DNA of 7,401 nucleotides from Nanobdellota archaeon (GTDB lineage Archaea; Nanobdellota; Nanobdellia; Woesearchaeales; CG1-02-33-12), in assembly GCA_018901315.1 (NCBI GenBank), contig JAHIFA010000140.1:1-7401 (forward strand). Reading direction: 5' to 3'. Positions within the stretch are counted from its first letter, which is position 1. Each line of letters opens with the position of its first letter. The position numbers were made by a program, and so were the translations under genes. Shown here in pieces: positions 1-5,117 of the stretch. Under the pieces are notes generated by a model that was given only the letters and a program-made list of their open reading frames with translations, made no database searches and had not been told where the DNA came from.

Positions 1-1
1 A

Positions 2-241
2 ATTGGCGGCTATCTAAACAACAAAGGGATTGCATCATCAACAGGCTCTGCATGCTCTGCAAAAACACTTGAGCCAAGTTATGTTTTAATGGCAATTGGA
101 TTAAGCCCTGAGCAGGCAAACAGCAGTTTAAGATTAACTCTAAGCAGGTTCACAACACAGGAAGAAATAGATTATACATTAAAAGTATTGCCTGAAGTAG
201 TAAAAAGCCTGAGAAAAATCTCCCCTTTTTGGAAGGAATAA
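2..241 (+). CDS. iscS: Cysteine desulfurase, NifS/IscS type, C-terminal 79 residues (5' truncated)
   Basis: The frame is open from base 2 to the TAA ending at 241 and encodes the last 79 residues of a PLP-dependent cysteine desulfurase, which removes sulfur from cysteine as a persulfide and hands it to a scaffold or carrier. The visible part holds the catalytic-loop motif STGSACSAKTLEPS, with the catalytic Cys at codon 53-55. It is followed by the group I NifS/IscS pattern SYVLMAIGLSPEQANSSLRLTLSRFTT. The long loop with ACS followed by LEPS points to group I (IscS/NifS) rather than SufS. The PLP lysine and most of the fold lie upstream of the window. The iscU gene starts two bases after the stop, which supports an Fe-S assembly operon. 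Family assignment is firm; the choice between the names IscS and NifS is open. Confidence 0.93.
   Translation: MGGYLNNKGIASSTGSACSAKTLEPSYVLMAIGLSPEQANSSLRLTLSRFTTQEEIDYTLKVLPEVVKSLRKISPFWKE
231..237 (+). promoter_or_regulatory. Shine-Dalgarno for iscU
   Basis: GGAAGGA lies six bases before the ATG at 244 and overlaps the last codons of the desulfurase gene. It decides the iscU start at 244 against an in-frame TTG at 229, which would place this site inside the coding region. Confidence 0.65.
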
Positions 242-243
242 AA

Positions 244-612
244 ATGTATTCAGAAAAAATATTAAGGCATTTCAAAAACCCAAAGTTCGCAGGAGAAATA
301 AAAAATCCTGATGCAGTTGGCCAGGCGGGAAACCCGCGCTGCGGGGATGTAATGAAAATCTTCCTTAAGGTAGATAAAGGCATAATAAAAAACATTAAAT
401 TTAAAACATTTGGTTGCATAGCTGCAATTGCTGCATCAGACATGATGTGCGAGCTTGCAAAGGGAAAAACAATTGATAATGCATTGAGAATAAAAGCAGA
501 TGATATTGTCAAAGGGCTTGGAAAAATGCCCCCAATAAAATACCACTGCTCAATACTTGGAACACAGGCATTAAAAAAAGCAATAGAAAACTATAAGAGG
601 TCAAAAAAATGA
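244..612 (+). CDS. iscU: IscU/NifU-N type Fe-S cluster assembly scaffold
   Basis: This 122-residue protein matches the length of IscU, the cytosolic scaffold that takes sulfur from the desulfurase and builds a 2Fe-2S cluster. The three cluster-site cysteines are all present: C33 in NPRCGDVM, C58 in KTFGCIAAIAAS, and C102 in KYHCSIL. The family Asp (D35) follows C33 by two positions, and H101 precedes C102. An extra cysteine, C69, is not part of the standard site. There is no NifU-type central ferredoxin domain or C-terminal Nfu domain, so it is a stand-alone scaffold. The chosen ATG has GGAAGGA six bases upstream. It follows the desulfurase by two bases, and its TGA overlaps the ATG of the next gene, so the three genes are probably translated from one mRNA. 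Confidence 0.93.
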   Translation: MYSEKILRHFKNPKFAGEIKNPDAVGQAGNPRCGDVMKIFLKVDKGIIKNIKFKTFGCIAAIAASDMMCELAKGKTIDNALRIKADDIVKGLGKMPPIKYHCSILGTQALKKAIENYKRSKK

Positions 613-824
613 AAATAACAAAAGATACAACATTAGCAAAGGTTTTAGAGGTTAAAGGCGCTGAAAAGATTCTTTCAGAGTTTCAGATGCCATGCTTAGG
701 CTGTGCCATGGCGCAGATGGAAATGGACACCCTCAAGCTTGGTGATATCTGCAATATGTATGGCCTTGATCTTGATAAACTATTGAAGGAATTAAATATT
801 ATTGTTAAGGAGAAAAATGGATAA
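609..824 (+). CDS. DUF1858-type small redox-disulfide (CxxC) protein
   Basis: A 71-residue soluble protein of the DUF1858 / hybrid-cluster-protein-associated redox disulfide type. The visible pattern is a short N-terminal region (ITKDTTLAKVLE), the motif MPCLGCAMAQMEMDTL with C29 and C32 as the CxxC pair, then a helix-rich end with a further cysteine, C48. Family members are small and often sit beside redox or Fe-S genes; their biochemical role is not settled. Here it overlaps iscU by four bases (ATGA) and has GAGGT at 597-601, seven bases before the ATG, so it is made with the scaffold. I infer a thiol-redox or persulfide-relay role in cluster assembly, but the sequence shows only the CxxC and the operon position. 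Confidence 0.8.
   Translation: MKITKDTTLAKVLEVKGAEKILSEFQMPCLGCAMAQMEMDTLKLGDICNMYGLDLDKLLKELNIIVKEKNG
807..812 (+). promoter_or_regulatory. Shine-Dalgarno for the membrane winged-helix gene
   Basis: AAGGAG lies four bases before the ATG at 817, inside the end of the DUF1858 gene. It favours 817 over the in-frame TTG at 802, which would put the site within the coding sequence. Confidence 0.6.
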
Positions 825-1290
825 CAAAATAATTGGAATAGTTATAATAATTATATCTATAGTATTGTTCTTTGTATTAACATCTTTTGCAACTAAGTTA
901 GATAAAATTAGCACTACACAATGCCCATGTCCTGCAGGTGGTTGTCCAATGGAAAGTGCTTTACCTATTGAAGTATATGTTGGATTTGTAGTAGTCTTAA
1001 TCTTAATTTCCATCGGCTCATTCTTGATTCTGAAGACTAAGCAAATAGAACTGATGAACATGGAAGATAAAGAGAAAATAGAAAAAATCATAAGAATATT
1101 AAAAGGTGATGAACGAAAAGTTTATGAGACAATTACAGAATCCGGTGGTGCTTTATTCCAAGCCGAAGTAGTTGAAAAAACAGGTTTCAATAAAGTAAAA
1201 GCAAGCAGAACCCTGGATAAATTAGAGGGAAAGGGTTTAATAGAAAGAAGAAGGCGTGGAATGACTAATTTAGTCTTAATAAAACGTTAA
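817..1290 (+). CDS. Membrane-anchored winged-helix regulator with Cys-rich external loop
   Basis: This 157-residue protein has two predicted transmembrane helices (about 5-26 and 52-73) around a short loop (27-50), then a cytoplasmic winged helix-turn-helix of MarR/COG2512-like type (about 88-157). In the DNA-binding part, ERKVYETITESGG, QAEVVEKTGFNKVKASRTLDKLE and the wing KGLIERRRRGMTNLVLI follow the usual helix, helix-turn-helix and basic-wing order. Charge distribution (KTKQ after helix 2) suggests both ends are inside and the loop outside. The loop carries CPCPAGGC, with C36, C38 and C43, which could bind metal or form a disulfide. It overlaps the DUF1858 gene by eight bases and closes the sulfur operon. 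A sensor that signals across the membrane to a DNA-bound domain is inferred; the ligand and target promoters are unknown. Confidence 0.82.
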   Translation: MDNKIIGIVIIIISIVLFFVLTSFATKLDKISTTQCPCPAGGCPMESALPIEVYVGFVVVLILISIGSFLILKTKQIELMNMEDKEKIEKIIRILKGDERKVYETITESGGALFQAEVVEKTGFNKVKASRTLDKLEGKGLIERRRRGMTNLVLIKR

Positions 1291-1291
1291 A

Positions 1292-1299
1292 TTTAAAAG
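1292..1299 (+). promoter_or_regulatory. TATA-like box for the thiolation genes, probable leaderless start
   Basis: TTTAAAAG is centred about 26 bases before the ATG at 1322, the usual archaeal TATA-to-start distance, and no Shine-Dalgarno precedes that ATG. This fits a transcript beginning at or next to the start codon. The surrounding DNA is AT-rich, so the match is weak on its own. Confidence 0.4.
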
Positions 1300-1321
1300 A
1301 ACCTTATTTCTTCTTAATCTT

Positions 1322-2170
1322 ATGAAGGGGTTCATTAATCAATTTGAAGATAAAGTAAAGAGTACCATCAGGAAATATACACTAATAGATAAAAATGACA
1401 GAATAATTGTTGCATGCTCTGGAGGAAAAGATTCTACAACAACTTTGTATTTATTAAACAAATTTGGTTATCATGTAGAAGCATTGATAATAGACCTCTT
1501 AATCGGAAATTGGTCTAAAAAGAATCTAGAAAATATAAAACAATTCTGCAAAGATCATAGGATTAAGTTACGTGTTGTTAACATGAGAAAAGAATTTGGT
1601 TGTTCTATTTGCTATATAAGATCTGGAATACAATCAAAGACTAAACTTAAAAATTGTATGATATGTGGTGTGATTAAAAGATGGCTTTTAAACAAAAAAG
1701 CCCGTGAATTAGGAGCAACGAAGCTTGCGACAGGCCATAACCTTGATGATGAAGCAGAAACAATTTTAATGAACCTTTTCAAAGGAAATCCAAAATTGAG
1801 TCTTGGTTTAGGACCAAAAATAGGAATAATTAGTGATAAAAAATTTGTTACGAGAATAAAGCCCCTTTATTTTTGCACTAATGAAGAACTCAAGAGCTAT
1901 TCAAGGCTTATGAATTTTCCTGTATTGTATGATCCTTGCCCTTGTTCCATAGGAGCATTTAGAGGGGAAATAAGGAAAGGTCTTGCTCGACTAGAAAAAC
2001 AAAATTTGGAAATAAAGACAAACATTGTGAAAAATTTTTTGAAATTGATATCAATACTTAAGGAAAATTATAAATTAAATGAAAAGCTAAAATATTGTAA
2101 CAACTGCGGAGAACCAACTAGAAATGATGTTTGTAAAACATGCGAACTAATTAAAATATTAAGGTGTTAA
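1322..2170 (+). CDS. TtuA/Ncs6-like tRNA 2-thiolation PP-loop ATPase
   Basis: This 282-residue protein belongs to the TtcA/TtuA/Ncs6 group (TIGR00269-like), which adenylates a tRNA base and replaces its oxygen with sulfur. The PP-loop SGGKDS is at residues 33-38 and the family signature GHNLDDEAET at 138-147. C112 and C115 (NCMIC) and C206 or C208 (DPCPCS) match the positions that hold a catalytic 4Fe-4S cluster in TtuA. A C-terminal zinc ribbon uses C259, C262, C271 and C274. The N-terminal zinc finger usual in TtuA is missing: the protein starts directly with MKGFINQFED. The frame continues open upstream to near the previous gene but has no ATG and no Cys pair, so this is not a mis-chosen start. 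C94 and C97 (CSIC) are an additional pair. The exact tRNA position modified and the sulfur donor are not visible. Confidence 0.87.
   Translation: MKGFINQFEDKVKSTIRKYTLIDKNDRIIVACSGGKDSTTTLYLLNKFGYHVEALIIDLLIGNWSKKNLENIKQFCKDHRIKLRVVNMRKEFGCSICYIRSGIQSKTKLKNCMICGVIKRWLLNKKARELGATKLATGHNLDDEAETILMNLFKGNPKLSLGLGPKIGIISDKKFVTRIKPLYFCTNEELKSYSRLMNFPVLYDPCPCSIGAFRGEIRKGLARLEKQNLEIKTNIVKNFLKLISILKENYKLNEKLKYCNNCGEPTRNDVCKTCELIKILRC
2161..2166 (+). promoter_or_regulatory. Shine-Dalgarno for the ThiI-like gene
   Basis: AAGGTG lies five bases before the ATG at 2172 and overlaps the last codons of the TtuA-like gene. It is a good partial match to the archaeal 16S 3' end and supports coupled translation of the two ATPases. 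Confidence 0.5.
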
Positions 2171-2171
2171 A

Positions 2172-3167
2172 ATGAAAAAGAAAATCAAAGCACTGGCTTT
2201 ATTATCAGGTGGTTTGGACTCGACTTTGGCAGTTAAATTAATCTTAGACCAAGGTATAGATGTTGTTGCAGTAAAATTCACTTCTCCATTCTGTTTGTGT
2301 GATAGCGGTGGTAAATGCCATGCTGCAGAAGTATCAAAAAAATTTAATATTCCATTAAAGATTGTCACAAAAGGGGAAAAATATCTGAAGGTTATAGGAA
2401 ATCCAAAATATGGTTATGGCTCCAATATGAATCCTTGCATTGATTGTAGAATTTTTATGTTGAAGAAAACAAAAAAAATAGCTAAGCAGATCGGAGCAAA
2501 GTTTATTTTTACCGGTGAAGTTCTTGATGAAAGACCTATGTCACAACATCTAAAAGCTTTGAAGATCATAGAAAAAGAAGTAAGACTTGAAAATAAAATT
2601 CTGCGTCCTCTTTCTTCAAAACTATTGTTAGAAACAGAAGCAGAAATGAAGGGTTGGGTTGATAGAAACAAGCTTTTGGCTATTAAAGGGAGAAGCAGAA
2701 AACCACAAATTAATCTAGCCAAAAAATTTGGGATAAACGATTACCCTTGTCCTGCTGGCGGTTGCTTACTGACTTACAAAGAATTTGCAAACAAAATCAG
2801 AGATTTTTTCAAACATAAAAAGAAAATATCTTGGAGAGATATTGAATTACTGAAAGTTGGCAGGCACTTCAGATTTGGTGAGAATAAAATAATTATAGGT
2901 AGAAATGAAGTAGAAAACAAAACTTTACTTAGGTTAAAGAATAAAACAGATTATATATTTGATGTACCTGATTATGGAAGTCCAATAGCAATTTTGCAGG
3001 GTAAGAAAACAAAAGAGGTAATAAAAATCACCGCAAAACTAACTGCAAGATATTCTGATGCAAAAGGGGATAAAGTTATTGTAAAATATGGAAATAAAGA
3101 GCCCATTAAGAAGAACATGATGATAGCACCAGCAAATCAGCAAGAAATCACTAAATTTAGAATATGA
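2172..3167 (+). CDS. ThiI/MnmA-like PP-loop thiouridylase with NFACT-R-like C-terminus
   Basis: A 331-residue protein with an N-terminal PP-loop ATPase domain (SGGLDS at 12-17) of the ThiI/MnmA kind, often annotated as a tRNA 4-thiouridine synthase or tRNA-specific 2-thiouridylase. Cysteine motifs include FCLCDSGGKC (C41, C43, C49), NPCIDCR (C89, C92) and PCPAGGC (C193, C198). These are candidate persulfide, disulfide or metal-binding sites. Residues from about 225 to the end resemble the NFACT-R-type RNA-binding domain known to be fused to such enzymes: VGRHFRFGENKIIIGRNEVEN, then DYGSPIAIL and TARYSDAK. The N-terminal THUMP and C-terminal rhodanese domains of classical ThiI are absent, so sulfur must come from a separate protein. 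The gene follows the TtuA-like gene by one base, and its TGA lies inside the 18-bp palindrome. The modified base is uncertain. Confidence 0.83.
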   Translation: MKKKIKALALLSGGLDSTLAVKLILDQGIDVVAVKFTSPFCLCDSGGKCHAAEVSKKFNIPLKIVTKGEKYLKVIGNPKYGYGSNMNPCIDCRIFMLKKTKKIAKQIGAKFIFTGEVLDERPMSQHLKALKIIEKEVRLENKILRPLSSKLLLETEAEMKGWVDRNKLLAIKGRSRKPQINLAKKFGINDYPCPAGGCLLTYKEFANKIRDFFKHKKKISWRDIELLKVGRHFRFGENKIIIGRNEVENKTLLRLKNKTDYIFDVPDYGSPIAILQGKKTKEVIKITAKLTARYSDAKGDKVIVKYGNKEPIKKNMMIAPANQQEITKFRI

Positions 3168-3180
3168 AACTAGTTTCATA
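3163..3180. promoter_or_regulatory. Perfect 18-bp palindrome, candidate operator of the copper genes
   Basis: TATGAAACTAGTTTCATA equals its own reverse complement over all 18 bases; the next flanking pair no longer matches. It overlaps the stop codon of the thiouridylase gene (3165-3167) and ends seven bases before the TATA-like box of the copper operon. A further GTTTCA half-site recurs at 3197-3202, 24 bases after the one at 3173-3178. The position just upstream of a TATA box suits a dimeric regulator. Which protein binds is unknown. Confidence 0.6.
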
Positions 3181-3187
3181 CAATGAC

Positions 3188-3195
3188 TAATATAG
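3188..3195 (+). promoter_or_regulatory. TATA-like box for the copper operon, probable leaderless start
   Basis: TAATATAG is centred about 26 bases before the ATG at 3218, and no Shine-Dalgarno lies before that ATG. A bacterial-looking TATAAT also occurs at 3207-3212, but it would place the start inside the gene. The archaeal reading fits better with the gene content. Confidence 0.4.
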
Positions 3196-3217
3196 TGTTT
3201 CAGTTCTATAATTTATT

Positions 3218-4744
3218 ATGAACAATCAAAATAGAATTCAAGAGGAAATTATAGAAATCAAAGGCATGCATTGTACAAGTTGCGAGAGATTAATCGAAGA
3301 CAGTGTAAGGGATATTAATGGGGTTAAAAGCATTAAGGTTGATTATGTAACTGAAATAGGGAAAGTTGTATTTGATCAAGATAAGACTAGTCTTAAAAAA
3401 ATTTTTAAAGTTATTGAAGAAAAAGGTTATGAATGCTCTTTATTTTTGGAAAAGAAAAAAGAAATAAAAGAAGATTCAGATTATTATACTCTTAATCTAA
3501 AGAATGCAAAATTATTTGGAATTATATTTGGAATAATTGGAATTTTATTAATAGCATATTTTGCATTTAGACTTGCTGATAATATTGCCCTTCCTGAAAT
3601 AAGCCAGAATATGGGTTATGGTTTATTGTTTGCAGTAGGTTTATTGACTGGATTCCATTGTGTTAGTATGTGTGGAGGTTTTGTTGTTAGTTATACTGCA
3701 AAACATGCCCAAGAAGGAACAAAAGCACACAAATCCCATTTTATGTATGGTTTAGGAAAAACAATTTCATATACTGTAATTGGAGCTGCTTTTGGTTTAT
3801 TGGGATCAATAATTGCTTTTACTCCAATGATGAGGGGCATTGCAGGAATTATTGCAGGAATTTTCTTAGTAGTATTTGGTCTTAATATGCTCAATGTATT
3901 TCCTTGGTTAAGAAGAATCAGAATCAAAACACCTTCCTTTATAAATAGATTTGTTGGCAAGGAAACACAAAAACACAGCAGCCCTTTGATTATTGGATTA
4001 TTGAACGGATTAATGATTGCTTGCGGCCCATTACAGGCAATTTATATAATGGCTGCTGGAACAGGAAGCATGCTAGAAGGAGCTAAGCTGTTGTTTGTAT
4101 TTGCATTAGGAACTTTGCCAGTAATGCTTGGTTTTGGTTTTTTAACAAGCTTTATTTCAAGTAAGGCAACTCACAAAATCCTAAAAGCTTCAGGAGCAAT
4201 TGTTATAATTTTAGGATTAATAATGGTTAATAGGGGACTTACATTAACAGGAACCGGACTAGATACAAATTCCTTGATTGCATCAGTTTCAGCAAAAAGT
4301 GATGAAATAACAGGGAATGTTGCGGCAGTTGAAGGCAGCTATCAGGAAATCAGAATGGAGGTTAATAGATATGGCTGGGAGCCTGATAAGTTTGTTCTTA
4401 AAAAAGGAGTTCCTGTCAGATGGATAATAGACGGAAAAGAGATCACTGGCTGCAATAATGCTATCCAGGTTCCAAAGCTTGGTCTTAATTTTGATATTAA
4501 GAAAGGAGAGCAGGTTATAGAATTCATGCCAGAAGAAGAAGGTACTATTCCATGGAGCTGCTGGATGGGAATGATTCCGGGAGTATTTATTGTTAAAGAT
4601 GACATTAACCTGGAAAACCAGGATGAAATTCAACAAGAACTCTCAGATGTTAGTGTGCCTAAAAGTGGATCTTGCGGCGGAAGCTGCGGCTCTTCAACAT
4701 GCGGAGCAGCAACAGGAGGCAGCTGCGGTTGTGGAGGTAGATGA
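3218..4744 (+). CDS. HMA + UreH/DsbD_2-type membrane + cupredoxin fusion with Gly/Cys-rich tail
   Basis: This 508-residue protein joins several metal-binding parts. Residues 10-76 form a heavy-metal-associated domain with GMHCTSC (C19, C22), expected to bind Cu+. About seven hydrophobic helices follow (about 98-120, 133-158, 180-202, 205-226, 256-280, 287-312, 321-338), annotated in relatives as sulfite exporter TauE/SafE or UreH domain, with the signature GFHCVSMCGG (C148, C152) and a Cys in IACGPLQ (C269). Residues about 372-460 are a cupredoxin-like domain with C412 (TGCNNA), C448, M450 and M452 (SCWMGM) as likely copper ligands. The end, 484-508, is Gly/Ser-rich with five cysteines (486, 490, 495, 503, 505). 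Copper transport or delivery across the membrane is inferred from the domains and from copA downstream. The sulfite-exporter label is not supported by context. Confidence 0.85.
   Translation: MNNQNRIQEEIIEIKGMHCTSCERLIEDSVRDINGVKSIKVDYVTEIGKVVFDQDKTSLKKIFKVIEEKGYECSLFLEKKKEIKEDSDYYTLNLKNAKLFGIIFGIIGILLIAYFAFRLADNIALPEISQNMGYGLLFAVGLLTGFHCVSMCGGFVVSYTAKHAQEGTKAHKSHFMYGLGKTISYTVIGAAFGLLGSIIAFTPMMRGIAGIIAGIFLVVFGLNMLNVFPWLRRIRIKTPSFINRFVGKETQKHSSPLIIGLLNGLMIACGPLQAIYIMAAGTGSMLEGAKLLFVFALGTLPVMLGFGFLTSFISSKATHKILKASGAIVIILGLIMVNRGLTLTGTGLDTNSLIASVSAKSDEITGNVAAVEGSYQEIRMEVNRYGWEPDKFVLKKGVPVRWIIDGKEITGCNNAIQVPKLGLNFDIKKGEQVIEFMPEEEGTIPWSCWMGMIPGVFIVKDDINLENQDEIQQELSDVSVPKSGSCGGSCGSSTCGAATGGSCGCGGR
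4733..4738 (+). promoter_or_regulatory. Strong Shine-Dalgarno before ATG 4747
   Basis: GGAGGT lies eight bases before the ATG at 4747 and is the best Shine-Dalgarno match in the window. It also encodes Gly506-Gly507 of the upstream protein, so the match could be a by-product of that Gly-rich tail. Confidence 0.45.
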
Positions 4745-4746
4745 TA

Positions 4747-4808
4747 ATGAGATGTGAATTAAAATAAAAAAGAGAAAAAAACAAATAATAGGAATAGCAT
4801 TTGTATTT
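4747..4808 (+). other. Possible true N-terminus of the Cys-rich membrane protein, needing a -1 shift
   Basis: From ATG 4747 the frame reads MRCELK and stops at TAA 4765-4767. The frame of the following gene is open from 4758 and, before its first ATG at 4809, encodes IKIKKRKKQIIGIAFVF, a basic stretch and the first half of a membrane helix. No ATG, GTG or TTG exists in that stretch. A -1 shift at the AAA codon 4762-4764, just before the stop, would join the two into a protein of about 123 residues with a normal signal-anchor. A sequencing indel in the A-rich run or an ATT/ATA start are alternatives. Confidence 0.4.
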
Positions 4809-5117
4809 ATGATATTGATAGTTACATTTGTTATTGTAGTTTCTTTTAAACAAAAAAGTTTTGAAGAAAAAAGAGAAATATTATTAAACCAGCTTTATAT
4901 AAATATTGAAGAAGCTAAATTAGAGGGGAAATATGAATGTTGTATAGAACCTCCTTGTACAATGTGTTACCTTGGTAATTGGGTATGGGAAGATGGAACT
5001 TGTGATTGTGATAAAATGATGAAAGAAGATAAATTTGACAAGGTATGCCCTCAATGCATCAAGGGTTTGGAAGAAGGTAGATGTAAATCAACTGATAAAG
5101 AAATTTGTAAAATATGA
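4809..5117 (+). CDS. Small membrane-anchored protein with ten cysteines
   Basis: From the first in-frame ATG this is 102 residues: the end of a hydrophobic helix (1-13), a short charged linker predicted helical (14-40), and a compact Cys-rich domain. The cysteines are 44, 45, 50, 53, 65, 67, 80, 83, 92 and 100, in the patterns [19 protein letters not shown] and VCPQC. Such spacing suggests metal binding, or disulfides if outside the cell. I do not recognise a characterised family. It lies between the copper fusion protein and copA, and its stop overlaps the copA ATG by four bases (ATGA), so a copper-binding or copper-donor role is a reasonable inference. The start is doubtful: upstream in-frame codons from 4758 complete the membrane helix with a basic N-terminus, but no standard start codon is present there. 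No good Shine-Dalgarno precedes 4809. Confidence 0.72.
   Translation: MILIVTFVIVVSFKQKSFEEKREILLNQLYINIEEAKLEGKYECCIEPPCTMCYLGNWVWEDGTCDCDKMMKEDKFDKVCPQCIKGLEEGRCKSTDKEICKI

Noticed and set aside
229..243. N-terminal extension of IscU from TTG 229
   Set aside because: ATG 244 has a Shine-Dalgarno at the right distance, and IscU proteins normally begin with the MYSEKIL-type segment.
150..512. Minus-strand open frame opposite the desulfurase and iscU
   Set aside because: It mirrors well-supported genes on the other strand and encodes no recognisable protein.
802..816. Extension of the membrane regulator from TTG 802
   Set aside because: It would place AAGGAG inside the coding region and add LRRK before the membrane helix with no family support; ATG 817 is better.
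1303..1321. T-rich stretch as a terminator of the sulfur operon
   Set aside because: Interrupted by C and A, no hairpin before it, and it lies between a TATA-like box and a start codon; termination here is possible but not supported.
3163..3180. The palindrome as a transcription terminator hairpin
   Set aside because: As RNA it gives only a weak AU-rich stem with almost no loop and no U-run after it; a protein-binding site is more likely.
3207..3212. TATAAT as a bacterial -10 box
   Set aside because: Only five bases separate it from the ATG, so a normal start would fall within the gene, and the gene content points to an archaeon. AT-rich DNA gives such matches easily.
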